Shown here: piece by piece, positions 1 through 8,537 of the stretch | Layout of the letters: the number at the start of each line of letters is the position of its first letter | How positions within the stretch are numbered: the stretch's first letter is position 1 | From: an uncultured Collinsella sp. | GTDB taxonomy: Bacteria; Actinomycetota; Coriobacteriia; Coriobacteriales; Coriobacteriaceae | Reading direction: 5' to 3' | NCBI GenBank assembly: GCA_902494715.1 | Contig: CABUUJ010000043.1 | Span: 1 to 18,275, forward strand | DNA: 18,275 bases | The notes under the pieces: model-generated | What the model was told of the DNA's origin: nothing | The model's input: only the letters and a program-made list of their open reading frames with translations | Database searches by the model: none | Program-made: the position numbers and the translations under genes

Positions 1-201
1 GTCCCCGAGCAGGCGCTCGAAGTTGGGCAGGTCGGTCGGCGTGGAGATGACAAGGATGTCCCGGATGCCCGCCAGCATGAGGGTGGACAGCGGGTAGTAG
101 ATCATGGGCTTGTCGTAGACCGGCAGCAGCTGCTTGGAGGTCACGAGCGTGAGCGGGTACAGGCGGGTGCCGGACCCGCCGGCGAGGATGATGCCTTTCA
201 T
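1..201 (-). CDS. rfbA: Glucose-1-phosphate thymidylyltransferase RfbA/RmlA, N-terminal part (runs off the window)
   Basis: This makes dTDP-glucose from glucose-1-phosphate and dTTP, the first step of dTDP-L-rhamnose and related deoxysugar synthesis in the cytoplasm. Only the first 67 codons are present. The translation begins MKGIILAGGSGTRLYPLT, the nucleotide-binding G-G-S-G-T-R signature of sugar nucleotidyltransferases, followed by SKQLLPVYDKPMIYYPL, which is characteristic of RmlA. The ATG at 201 directly opens the conserved Rossmann strand, so no other start is plausible. It lies 27 nt after the flippase stop and is probably the tail of the same operon. Its base composition is GC-rich, unlike the three genes before it, so it may belong to the conserved edge of the locus. 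The dTDP-sugar product suggests that the polymer contains rhamnose or another 6-deoxyhexose (inference). Confidence 0.93.
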   Translation of the reverse strand, partial: MKGIILAGGSGTRLYPLTLVTSKQLLPVYDKPMIYYPLSTLMLAGIRDILVISTPTDLPNFERLLGD

Positions 202-228
202 ATTAAAATCCAATCCATTTTGATGTAG

Positions 229-1644
229 CTATCGCTGCTTCTTCAGTTTGGTCAAACATGAAGCAACGCTTTTCAGCGCAGAATGATTAAGCAAGAGATA
301 GCCAACGTAGACTAATGCATATAGAATCGCCGCAGTTCCACCAGATAAAAGCTCAGTGAACAAGACAAAAGCGGCTGTAAGCAGGATCTCCTGAAACGGC
401 CTAGTTGAACCAGGGGCGCTAAGCTGTTCGTTCAGATAGAGCTCGGACCACAACGACCTGCCAATAATGCAGATAACGGCGCCACACAGGACGGCGTCGA
501 GTGAGTTAAGGACAAGAACACCGAATATCGAAAAAACAGCGCTACAAATAACAGTGACGATATTCAACTTCAGGAGCAGCTGTTCTTTACGAAGTACCTT
601 GAAATAGGTAGTACAGCAAAGGCTCATCTTCGTATTGAAGACGCATATCGGAAGTAAGAGCGCAAAATATCTAAGGCTCTCGGCATATTGAGGAAGCCAC
701 GCCCCCAAAAACCAAACCATAGGGAAATAGAACAAAAAGATTGCAGGAAAAATGAGTTCGATAGCATTTCTTATGCCAATGTAAAAACGAACTCTCTCCT
801 CATCAGAACCTGTCCTAAGAGCAGGAAATAAGACCATGCTCGCCTGCGAGACAAAAGTGATAAAGAAATTGACCAGAGAGAGGGAGAACGAAATTTTTGC
901 AAAGGCGACGATACCCCAAAAATGATCGACAAGAAACCTAGATACCCCGAGGATCAGTGTGTCGGCGATGTTCGCAATCATCAGCTTTACGCCGACGATG
1001 ATACTGCGGATACCGTCCTTAAGCGAGTTGCCAAAAGACACTGATTTAGCACATAGGATATCCCTGCCCATCCAAGAGCAATATATGAGCGCAATAATCT
1101 TCGAAACGAGATACGCGTAGACATAGGGATGGTAGTCCGAAACCTTAAATCCAATTAAAACAAGGAGCGGAGCCAGAAACACCAGCCTGTCTAGCATTGT
1201 AGAAAACGAAAATAGCTTAGTTTCGTTCATAGCCTGAAAGACAAAGCCCAAATAACTTGTCAGGTTATAGACGACGGTGTAAAGCGCAAAAGACGCGATA
1301 ACAAATACTCGATTTGCGTCATCGACAAGAGGCAGCGAAACAAAAGTGATGCCGAGGCAAATCACTGCCTGGAAACAAGCACCGAAGATATACTGGGATT
1401 TTATTGAGCTCTTATCGATTTCATCACGAGAGAGACCCCCGTTAATCAAGTAGACACCATCATTCAGGCCAAGGTGAAAAAAGCCGGAATAGGTCGTATA
1501 AAACATGAACAGCTGCCAGTATCCATAATCAGCAACACCAACGATTTTCGGCACGAGCAGCGACATGACAACACTGACCGATAGAGAAATAAACTGTGCA
1601 GCAAACGCAATCATAGTGTTGCGTGCAATAGACGAATAATTCAT
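229..1644 (-). CDS. Wzx-type polysaccharide flippase (MATE/MOP superfamily)
   Basis: A 471-residue, almost wholly hydrophobic protein with about 12-14 predicted membrane spans, the usual size and shape of O-antigen/capsule repeat-unit flippases. The N-terminus (ARNTMIAFAAQFISLSVSVV, then LVPKIVGVADYGYWQLF) is the common Wzx opening in which helix 1 is followed by a G-x-x-x-Y-G motif. It should flip undecaprenyl-diphosphate-linked repeat units across the membrane for Wzy to polymerise. The ATG at 1644 has a GAGG ribosome site about 5 nt upstream. It follows the polymerase gene by 33 nt and precedes rfbA. The coding sequence is AT-rich relative to the flanking housekeeping genes, typical of an exchangeable specificity gene. 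The family is clear; the substrate is not. Confidence 0.9.
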   Translation of the reverse strand: MNYSSIARNTMIAFAAQFISLSVSVVMSLLVPKIVGVADYGYWQLFMFYTTYSGFFHLGLNDGVYLINGGLSRDEIDKSSIKSQYIFGACFQAVICLGITFVSLPLVDDANRVFVIASFALYTVVYNLTSYLGFVFQAMNETKLFSFSTMLDRLVFLAPLLVLIGFKVSDYHPYVYAYLVSKIIALIYCSWMGRDILCAKSVSFGNSLKDGIRSIIVGVKLMIANIADTLILGVSRFLVDHFWGIVAFAKISFSLSLVNFFITFVSQASMVLFPALRTGSDEERVRFYIGIRNAIELIFPAIFLFYFPMVWFLGAWLPQYAESLRYFALLLPICVFNTKMSLCCTTYFKVLRKEQLLLKLNIVTVICSAVFSIFGVLVLNSLDAVLCGAVICIIGRSLWSELYLNEQLSAPGSTRPFQEILLTAAFVLFTELLSGGTAAILYALVYVGYLLLNHSALKSVASCLTKLKKQR

Positions 1645-1677
1645 TCAACCTCGTTTGTTTAAACTAACATCCTTGAT

Positions 1678-2910
1678 TTATTCAGAAATCAAAAAAGGGC
1701 CTGACTCGCACAAATCTGAATACCGAGCACTCGTTCTACCCAGAACGAGTCCACAGGAAGCAAACAAGATGACCGTTGGCACCCACCAACCAAGCTCACA
1801 ATAAAATATGAGCTCCGCACAGCATATACAGGAAACGGTAAATAGTACTTGATCGAGTTCGCAACCCGACCTGAACGAACCGATGCCAGCGGAAATTATC
1901 AAGAATACAAAGCTACAAATTCCAAGAAAACCATATTCATACAGCATTGCAAGGAAACCATTATCCACCGTTGAAAAACCGCTAATTTCAACCGTCGTGC
2001 CCAGCATAGTCATGCGACTACTGCCAAAACCATTTCCAGTAAGCCAAAACAGCGGCCTGCTTAAAAAGCTATGAATAATATAGGCAATGGCTCCGGAACG
2101 CTGGCTATATGAAACATCAGTTTCAAGCTCACCAAATCGAGAAGCCACAAAGTTAAACAGTCCAAACTTGTAGAGAATGAAAACGAGTAGCAATACAGTT
2201 GGAATTAAAAGGGCAATTAAATTCCATTTAGAATACTCGGGGTTCTTTAGGCGAAAGATCAGGTACACCGATGCTAAAGCAATGAGAATAATCCACGCGC
2301 TACGACTCTTTGTCAGAAGCAGAGCGACCAAAAGAACTACAGAGTATAAGAGACGTTTCATCCTGCCCGTCTCCAATTTATAGTTGATTACAACAGCAAT
2401 AACTATCATTTGGCCAAATACGATTGCATGACCGAAAAAACTACGCAGTCGATACAAGGATGGATTATCAATCGTTACAGTTTGCAGAAAAGAAAAGGAA
2501 CCATTTGTAACTAGTCGTTGACCTAAAACAATTTCAAGGACAAAGCTAAATAGGCAGGCGAACACCATAACGTTGCGAAGCATAAGCAATGCAGACTCAA
2601 CCCAGTCATCGTTCTTTACTTTACCGTAAATATAACCAAGAAGGATGCAAAAGAAATACGAGCAGACCGTAAGGAGGGATTCATTAATGCTTCGGGACGT
2701 AAACGCAATGGCAGAAAAGAAAACCATCGCGCCCATAACGACAATGGGAATAGCGTTATTTAAAAACACTTTGTAGAGGCGCCCAGAAAGAACTTCTTTG
2801 AAAACAAGCAATCCTAGAACAGAAAAAAATAGTCCTTTAACGGGAGAAATGACACTTAAGATTGCGGCAAAAATCAAAATAGTGAATTCATTAGTAAATA
2901 GCTCAAGCAT
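1678..2910 (-). CDS. Wzy-like O-antigen/capsule polymerase or ligase (integral membrane)
   Basis: A 410-residue membrane protein with about ten hydrophobic segments, a positively charged linker (TKSRSAWIIL), and a large extracytoplasmic loop around residues 255-320 containing SQRSGAIAYI and the GNGFGSSR stretch. This is the layout of the Wzy_C/O-antigen ligase family, with arginines placed where Wzy proteins use them. It should polymerise repeat units at the outer face of the membrane. The ATG at 2910 is preferred because AGGTG lies 6 nt upstream; a GTG at 2919, directly after the GT2 stop, would add three residues but has no good ribosome site. The gene is AT-rich. Because ligases share the fold, a ligase role cannot be excluded, but beside a Wzx in a Gram-positive-type locus a polymerase is more likely. 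Confidence 0.83.
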   Translation of the reverse strand: MLELFTNEFTILIFAAILSVISPVKGLFFSVLGLLVFKEVLSGRLYKVFLNNAIPIVVMGAMVFFSAIAFTSRSINESLLTVCSYFFCILLGYIYGKVKNDDWVESALLMLRNVMVFACLFSFVLEIVLGQRLVTNGSFSFLQTVTIDNPSLYRLRSFFGHAIVFGQMIVIAVVINYKLETGRMKRLLYSVVLLVALLLTKSRSAWIILIALASVYLIFRLKNPEYSKWNLIALLIPTVLLLVFILYKFGLFNFVASRFGELETDVSYSQRSGAIAYIIHSFLSRPLFWLTGNGFGSSRMTMLGTTVEISGFSTVDNGFLAMLYEYGFLGICSFVFLIISAGIGSFRSGCELDQVLFTVSCICCAELIFYCELGWWVPTVILFASCGLVLGRTSARYSDLCESGPFLISE

Positions 2911-2919
2911 TCTAAACAC

Positions 2920-3864
2920 CTACTTACTGTCACAGGAACTGATTAAGGCCTTAAAATCACCAAGCAGGGAACGATTTGACAGTTCATACTTACGGTATTT
3001 TAGAATGGTGCCTAAATCACTAATTTTTAGGCCACCTACGAGCAAGTGCAAACGGGCATTTAAAACAGAACCGTAATGCTCTATATGCGCAGAAGATATA
3101 CGATAATCGCCAGGATTACTACTGCAGTATTCTTCTAAAACCTTAGAAAATCTCAAGCACATCCCTATCTCAGCAACACGAGATTTCTTGTCAATATGTC
3201 GCATCTCAGTTGCATTAGAGTCATGCCTACGGAACCGAATCAAGGGCTGATTTAGAAGTCTGAGGGTCCCCTTCAGTAATGAGAAGCGCCATAACATACC
3301 ATCATGCGCAAAATCATCCTGCCAATATGGCATGATTTCCCTTATAAAACTCGATTTAACGGCATACGAACATCCGGGGCGCCGTACCGACATAAACTTG
3401 CTATCGAAAACCGGAGTCTCCAAATCGTCCAGAGGTTTGGAATCATCGACGGCACCATAGACTGTTACTTTTTTACCGCCGCTCTCATAAAACGGCTCGA
3501 CGGCGCAGCTGAGAACCTCAATCGAGGGGTCCTTCTCGAGGATTGAGGACATCACAGCGATTTTATCGGGTTCCCAGATATCATCCTGGTCGCACGGGAA
3601 GACGATGCCCTCATCTGTAGATGCAAGGTCGAGAAGCCGCTTGAAGCTCATGCGCCAGCCGAAATTAGAGCTGTTCTTGTTGATGGTCCAATTATCGAGC
3701 CCATGCTTCTCAATATATTCGCCAATGAGATCGAATGACCCGTCTGTTGAGCAATCATCCGCAATCAGCACTCGGTCCGGAGACACTGTCTGAAGTCTTA
3801 AGCTATCTAGCTGCTCAGTAAGATATCGCGTGCCGTTGTAAACTGACATCACAACCGTAACCAT
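2920..3864 (-). CDS. Family 2 glycosyltransferase (GT-A fold), possibly a rhamnosyltransferase
   Basis: A 314-residue cytoplasmic glycosyltransferase. It opens MVTVVMSVYNGTRYLTEQLD, the standard GT2 start, then shows ADDCSTDGS (nucleotide-binding acidic residues, about 36-44) and FPCDQDDIWEPDK (about 89-101), the D-x-D metal and nucleotide-sugar site. The DQDDIW form is common in the WbbL/RfbF-like subgroup, many members of which transfer rhamnose; with rfbA in the same operon a dTDP-rhamnose donor is reasonable but inferred. After the catalytic domain there is a charged helical tail and no membrane anchor. The start ATG at 3864 lies 17 nt after the upstream GT4 stop, and its own stop abuts the polymerase gene. 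Base use is AT-rich like wzy and wzx. Confidence 0.88.
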   Translation of the reverse strand: MVTVVMSVYNGTRYLTEQLDSLRLQTVSPDRVLIADDCSTDGSFDLIGEYIEKHGLDNWTINKNSSNFGWRMSFKRLLDLASTDEGIVFPCDQDDIWEPDKIAVMSSILEKDPSIEVLSCAVEPFYESGGKKVTVYGAVDDSKPLDDLETPVFDSKFMSVRRPGCSYAVKSSFIREIMPYWQDDFAHDGMLWRFSLLKGTLRLLNQPLIRFRRHDSNATEMRHIDKKSRVAEIGMCLRFSKVLEEYCSSNPGDYRISSAHIEHYGSVLNARLHLLVGGLKISDLGTILKYRKYELSNRSLLGDFKALISSCDSK

Positions 3865-3881
3865 TAAAAACCTTCATCCAA

Positions 3882-5099
3882 TTAAAGCTTAGCCATTAGC
3901 TGATCGTAAATACCGATAAGACGTTCTACATAAGCGGTCTTTTCGAGGCAGCTGAAGTCCGCCTTCTCAACCGCCCCCCTATAACGCGAGTAAACATCGG
4001 GATCGAGCATATTGACCATTGCGGCGGATAGCGACTCGGCATTGCCCGCGCTGAAGACCTCGCCGAGACCTTTCGACCTCACAAAGGAGGCAGCGTCGCC
4101 GACATCAGAGACGATGCACGGCAGACCGGCAGCGATCATGGCCTCATAGGCGACAAGCCCGAACGTCTCTCGACAAACCGAGGGCATAACGATTGCACGT
4201 GACCGCGTCATGACGGAAAGCACCTTGTCATGGGGCAGCGCGCCCATGAATTTGATATCCGGATAACTGTCCGACAGCCTCTTCAATTCGGTACCGTCAC
4301 CGATGACGATAGCGTCCACACCGGCCCTGCTGGCGGCTTCGCAAAATAAATCGCAGCCCTTTTCGGGGCTCAGGCGACCTACAAATAGGTAAGCCGCGCA
4401 ATCTGCGTCCAATCCATGTTGGATTTTGTTCGCATCAACGTAATTCAAGCAATCGAATCGCCCGGCTTCCCATGCTAGATTGGGCTCAATCAACCGACGG
4501 CTGGAATCTGAAACGAAGACCACCGCCGGACGCAGGGCTCTCAAGACATATTCCTGTACAGAAAAGCGAACGGATCGATACATTTTTTGGGTATATGAGC
4601 GCTTGTCGCAGTTATGCAGCAGGCACTTTGGGGAACCGGGGGCGATTCCGCAGTTGCAGTGATTCACATAGTCGTAGAGCCCACCGTTGGAACAAACGAG
4701 GAAGTACTCATGGGCTGTGATCAGGCACTTGAACCCCCGTCGCCCTATGGCCCTAAATATCGAGGGAGAAAGGGAGTGCGTCCAAGAGTGAACGTGGACG
4801 ACCGTCGTCTTCGGATCGAGCTGCTTCAGTAGATCATCCAGCGCCGTTTCCGAGCGCCTGTTCCAGATACCCTGGACAGCGCCGGAGACGCCCCCGTTCA
4901 GGACGTCGTTCTGCCCGCAATTGACACAAACAACGCCAGATTCGATTAAGGAGGGATCGGGGTCACCCAACGCTGAAAAGAAATAGCTGTTGACACCTAT
5001 CCTCGCCAGAGCAGCTGCTGTTTCGATTGCGATTTTTGAAGCTCCGCCCCCGATATGGGGACGGTCGCAAATCGTTATCACTGTGGTGAAGTTACTCAT
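3882..5099 (-). CDS. Family 4 glycosyltransferase (GT-B fold) with a Cys-rich insert
   Basis: A 405-residue GT4 enzyme. The N-terminal half carries the acceptor-side glycine loop (RPHIGGGASKIAIE, about 13-26) and the VHVHSWTHS segment; the C-terminal half has LFVGRLSPEKG (about 238-248) and the E-x7-E donor site RETFGLVAYEA, with glutamates near 311 and 319. Five cysteines between about 136 and 164 (C136, C148, C150, C159, C164) form a compact cluster that may bind a metal. The ATG at 5099 overlaps the upstream stop by 8 nt and has AGGA about 8 nt upstream; a TTG at 5129 would add ten residues and is less likely. It should add one sugar to the lipid-linked repeat unit in the cytoplasm. Donor and acceptor cannot be read from the sequence. 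Confidence 0.88.
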   Translation of the reverse strand: MSNFTTVITICDRPHIGGGASKIAIETAAALARIGVNSYFFSALGDPDPSLIESGVVCVNCGQNDVLNGGVSGAVQGIWNRRSETALDDLLKQLDPKTTVVHVHSWTHSLSPSIFRAIGRRGFKCLITAHEYFLVCSNGGLYDYVNHCNCGIAPGSPKCLLHNCDKRSYTQKMYRSVRFSVQEYVLRALRPAVVFVSDSSRRLIEPNLAWEAGRFDCLNYVDANKIQHGLDADCAAYLFVGRLSPEKGCDLFCEAASRAGVDAIVIGDGTELKRLSDSYPDIKFMGALPHDKVLSVMTRSRAIVMPSVCRETFGLVAYEAMIAAGLPCIVSDVGDAASFVRSKGLGEVFSAGNAESLSAAMVNMLDPDVYSRYRGAVEKADFSCLEKTAYVERLIGIYDQLMAKL

Positions 5100-6297
5100 G
5101 CACGGTCCTAGGTTTGATAGATCGGACAAACCGCTTTACACGCAGGCGCATCGACGGGGGGAGCAGCAATTTCAGACGGTCGAAAAGGGTCGCATTCGGC
5201 GCCAGGACGGAATCAAAGACTTGTAATCCTGTAGCCTCGAAATGCTCGATAACGGCATCGCGCCTCTCCTCAAGATCCGAGCGCTTATTAGGATCTTCAT
5301 GCAGCAGCACATCATCCGGAGCAAGGCCGTTGTTAGAGTAGGCGACGCAATCGCTTATTTCATCGATCAATTTTGCCCCGCGCTCGGTCTTCACGATAAC
5401 GGCCGAAACACCCTTCTCGGGATGTCCGCAGTCTTGGACAGACTCAGAACGCCAGGAATCACCGAGGATGATGTCGGCAGGACTGTCGCTCTCTCTGAAA
5501 GGACAGCCGTAGCAAGACGATCTGCTGATCAGGCCTTTGATGTAGGAACCATAAAAGGGATCGAATGCAGCGGGCCTCTTTATAATCCTGCCGTCGGATA
5601 ACTCGATTTTTATGTTATGACCCCATCCGAATTTCGATTTATCTCTAAAAGTCAGTGCGGTGACATCGGACTTCTCCCGAAGCTCGAGCCAGTCAACATA
5701 GGAACGAAACATGGAAGAGCTTGGTACACCGTGGCAAACAACGCTGACGGTTGTCAGCCCATCCATCGGTTTACCCAAATAGAGACGCAGCGCGGAAACC
5801 TGACAAGGAGTACCGCTGAAGAGGACTCGCTTGCCGGATTTGAGATCGCTGAGCACTTCGGGATACGATTCGCTAGCATCGCTCTGGACATATTTGGACT
5901 TTTGCAGGAGCGCGATTTCGGCAAGCTCGGATATACCGATATGCCTGACGTGATCGACGCCATCCCAGGCGGCGCCGTAAACGCGCCCGCCGTCCGATAG
6001 TATACGTTTCGCAAGAAGGGAGAAGACGCCGCCGGACGAACTTTGCGCGAGCTCGTCCGGGTCATCGCTCTGCAAGACAGCGGCGCGAATGGCCTCCGAG
6101 TCCGCGTCGACTTGGTTTTCCGCCGGACAGGTACGCAGGCAAAGACCGCAGGAGGTGCATCTCGCTGCGTCCACCACGGGATATTCGAAACCGTCGGGCG
6201 AGGTACGCATAGTAATAGCGGAAAAAGGGCATTTGGCCGCGCAAGCTCCGCAACCAAAGCAGGCCCGGTGAGAAACTGTGTCGATGTTCTTGCTCAA
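5092..6297 (-). CDS. Coenzyme F420 hydrogenase/dehydrogenase beta-subunit-like protein with two [4Fe-4S] clusters
   Basis: A 401-residue soluble iron-sulfur protein. Two bacterial ferredoxin motifs open it: C13-x2-C16-x2-C19-x3-C23-P and C47-x2-C50-x2-C53-x3-C57-P. They are followed by the FrhB/FdhB-type N and C domains (SSSGGVFS, FSGTPCQVSAL, VCHGVPSS, CYGCPF, DIILGDSW). Such proteins recur in polysaccharide loci next to pyruvyl transferases, though their reaction is not established; reduction of a sugar, flavin or pyruvyl group is a guess. F420 itself need not be involved. The start is TTG at 6297, supported by GGGGGA 7-8 nt upstream and by the exact opening of the domain; no ATG fits. It lies 12 nt after the pyruvyl transferase gene and overlaps the next GT4, so co-translation is likely. 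Confidence 0.87.
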   Translation of the reverse strand: MSKNIDTVSHRACFGCGACAAKCPFSAITMRTSPDGFEYPVVDAARCTSCGLCLRTCPAENQVDADSEAIRAAVLQSDDPDELAQSSSGGVFSLLAKRILSDGGRVYGAAWDGVDHVRHIGISELAEIALLQKSKYVQSDASESYPEVLSDLKSGKRVLFSGTPCQVSALRLYLGKPMDGLTTVSVVCHGVPSSSMFRSYVDWLELREKSDVTALTFRDKSKFGWGHNIKIELSDGRIIKRPAAFDPFYGSYIKGLISRSSCYGCPFRESDSPADIILGDSWRSESVQDCGHPEKGVSAVIVKTERGAKLIDEISDCVAYSNNGLAPDDVLLHEDPNKRSDLEERRDAVIEHFEATGLQVFDSVLAPNATLFDRLKLLLPPSMRLRVKRFVRSIKPRTVHE

Positions 6298-6309
6298 GCT
6301 AACTTCCCC

Positions 6310-7428
6310 CTATTGCTCAAGAGCATCCAAGAGCCATTTTTTCGAAAACGTGATGAGCGACTCCACGTCGGACAGTCGCTTCTCATAGCCCTCGATTTCC
6401 GTAGCGTTCATGTGACTGTCAGAGCCATCTAGCAGACGATCCTCGGTATTCGAGAGCCTCGAGAGGCTCTCGACTCGAGAGTTTTGAGAGCGCTTGTCGG
6501 TCTCCTCAAATCTCTTGAAGCAGTAATAGTCTTTGCGGAAAATTTGAGAAAACAGCGTACCGTGCAGCGAATCGGTTAACACGAACCGCGCGCTCGCCAG
6601 ATAAGCGAGCCATTCATCGGGACCAAGCCCGTAACGCGGATTGAGCTGCTCGTCGACAGCATTTTTACCTGAACCGACAAGCGTCACGACCTCGCAGCCG
6701 AGCTCTTTTGAAATCGAATCGACAGCTTTCCTGTAAAACGGCCTATTCCCAAGGAAATAGCAGACGATTTTCCCGGGCTCAGGACATTTACCGTTGATGA
6801 GCGGGGCCCAGTCCTCTTTCGACAGGAGCAGGACAGGGTCCACAACCTGTGAAGGGCGCTCGAGACCGAGGGATTCGACAAAATCCGCGCCCGCATCTTC
6901 ACGAACAGACACAGAGCTGAATGTTTTAATCAGATCGGTAATGATCTTTTTCTTCCTCTGCGTGGTGCTCGTGACACCGAAGCTGGGTGCATACGCGATT
7001 CTCTTATCGCTGTCGCTTAGAAAAGAGAGATAGAAATTCCTATTCAAAAGATAAGGGGACCAGATTTGATCAGATCCGCAGACGTATGCATCGTATTTTC
7101 CCCGTAAATCGACCAGTCCGTCTGTATCGACAATCCGATCAGTGGTCTCGATGTTCTGGCTCAAAAAGCGATTGAATACGTCAGCCGTCGAGGATCCGAA
7201 GTCATCATGTTCCTTCTTGCGATTGAATAGCTCGCGTGCTTTACCAGCAAATAAATCGAAGGAGTTCCGGTTGATCGCCCAGTTCAGTAGCTTTTCTTTA
7301 ACGCAGGGAAGATAGTCGGCGTCGACAACGTCGTGCCCTTCTGCCTTCAAAAACTGCTGTAGGGCATAAGCCTGAAGCAACGTACCGAAATTTTGATTAT
7401 GGAGCCACGTTAAAATACAAATATTCAT
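6310..7428 (-). CDS. Polysaccharide pyruvyl transferase family protein (CsaB/WcaK type)
   Basis: A 372-residue enzyme expected to transfer a pyruvyl ketal from phosphoenolpyruvate onto a sugar of the repeat unit, giving the polymer negative charge. It begins MNICILTWLHNQNFGTLLQA, the family opening in which an N-F-G-T-x-L motif follows strand 1, has YDAYVCGSDQIW (about 112-123), and carries the C-terminal DSLHGTLFSQI (S287-H289-G290), matching the family's S-x-x-HG signature. The ATG at 7428 overlaps the stop of the preceding GT4 by one base (TAATG), indicating translational coupling. Its partner is the ferredoxin-like gene directly downstream. Some members transfer other groups or only modify sugars, so pyruvylation is family knowledge rather than something seen here. 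Confidence 0.88.
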   Translation of the reverse strand: MNICILTWLHNQNFGTLLQAYALQQFLKAEGHDVVDADYLPCVKEKLLNWAINRNSFDLFAGKARELFNRKKEHDDFGSSTADVFNRFLSQNIETTDRIVDTDGLVDLRGKYDAYVCGSDQIWSPYLLNRNFYLSFLSDSDKRIAYAPSFGVTSTTQRKKKIITDLIKTFSSVSVREDAGADFVESLGLERPSQVVDPVLLLSKEDWAPLINGKCPEPGKIVCYFLGNRPFYRKAVDSISKELGCEVVTLVGSGKNAVDEQLNPRYGLGPDEWLAYLASARFVLTDSLHGTLFSQIFRKDYYCFKRFEETDKRSQNSRVESLSRLSNTEDRLLDGSDSHMNATEIEGYEKRLSDVESLITFSKKWLLDALEQ

Positions 7429-8537
7429 TAATTCACCGTTTCAAATAACTTCAGGTAGTACTCTTCGAGCTTGGGCGCTGCCCTAAAGATGTCATAAGAT
7501 TCAAGCCCCAGAGATGCTTGGGGATCGGAACGATTAACGACATCTGTGCGTGTGGTAAGGATCGCATTGGACCAGCCCTCAATGCCCGCACTCAACGGAA
7601 CGAAGCTGCACCGACCGGATAGCGCGACCTCGTTGGGGACCCTCTCAGAGCAGATGCACGGGAGACCGGAGACCTGGGCCTCAATCGCGACCATTCCGAG
7701 GCCCTCGTACAGACTAGGGAGAACGAATAAATCAAGCGCCTGATAGACGTCCTGTACATTGGAAATCTGACCGAGAAAACGCACCGCTGACGCAATTCCC
7801 AGCGAGCGCGCCTTTTCCTCCGCCTGCGGTCTCAACTTTCCATCGCCGCAGATAACAAGGATGGAATCAGGATTCTGAGCATAAACCGCCTTGAAAACAT
7901 CAAGCAAAAACAGCTGATTCTTCTGGGGGATGAACCTACCGATATTCCCCAATACCAGCGTATCGTCCTGCGCTCCAAGCTCAGCACGTTGCTCATCCCT
8001 AATCGATCGATTGAAAGAAAAACTACTCAAATCGATAGCATTATTAAAGACGGTAAAATGGGATGAGCCGAACAGCCATTTACCGGCATACTCAGTACAG
8101 GCCGCCAAATCAGTTGGATACCTTGTCGAAAACAGTTTCAAAAAGCCTTTAAGGGCATTTTTTGCAAACTCGCCTTTGCCGCTCGTCGAGTGGCTGTGGG
8201 CGATACGCACGGGTACCCCTGCCTTCTTCGCGGCGCGAAGCGGAAAGACGGAAAGCGCGTTGATATGGCTGTGCACTATCTTCCAGCCCTCTTGCGTAAA
8301 GAGGCTTTGAAGCTCTCGCTGATATTCAATCGCATGCTGGTAGGGCGGAATCTCAAAGATTCGACCACCAAGCGATTCGATCTCTTCACGTGGCACGAGC
8401 GTCGAATCTGAATCGACAAGAAAATCGAACTGGACTTTACTTCGGTCAATATGGCGATAATAGTTCATGACAACGGCCTCGACGCCGCCGCCAACCATCT
8501 TGCCAACAACCTGGGCTACCCTAATCGGTTCAGTCAT
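7428..8537 (-). CDS. Family 4 glycosyltransferase, EpsF-like
   Basis: A 369-residue GT-B enzyme. The N-terminal VVGKMVGGGVEAVVMNYYRHID (glycine loop at about 12-19) followed by FDFLVDSD is the hallmark of the EpsF/CpsF-like GT4 group. Later motifs are VHSHINALS and IAHSHSTSG in the acceptor half, then LGNIGRFIPQKNQ (about 196-207) and the donor-site E-x7-E in LYEGLGMVAIEA, with glutamates near 278 and 286. It probably adds the second sugar after the initiating phosphoglycosyl transferase, because it is the first glycosyltransferase downstream of it. The ATG at 8537 touches the TAG of the upstream gene with no gap. There is no membrane span. Donor sugar unknown. Confidence 0.9.
   Translation of the reverse strand: MTEPIRVAQVVGKMVGGGVEAVVMNYYRHIDRSKVQFDFLVDSDSTLVPREEIESLGGRIFEIPPYQHAIEYQRELQSLFTQEGWKIVHSHINALSVFPLRAAKKAGVPVRIAHSHSTSGKGEFAKNALKGFLKLFSTRYPTDLAACTEYAGKWLFGSSHFTVFNNAIDLSSFSFNRSIRDEQRAELGAQDDTLVLGNIGRFIPQKNQLFLLDVFKAVYAQNPDSILVICGDGKLRPQAEEKARSLGIASAVRFLGQISNVQDVYQALDLFVLPSLYEGLGMVAIEAQVSGLPCICSERVPNEVALSGRCSFVPLSAGIEGWSNAILTTRTDVVNRSDPQASLGLESYDIFRAAPKLEEYYLKLFETVN

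Noticed and set aside
5754..6257. 167-codon minus-strand frame inside the F420-like gene
   Set aside because: Out-of-frame shadow; the 401-residue frame has both ferredoxin motifs and fits the operon spacing.
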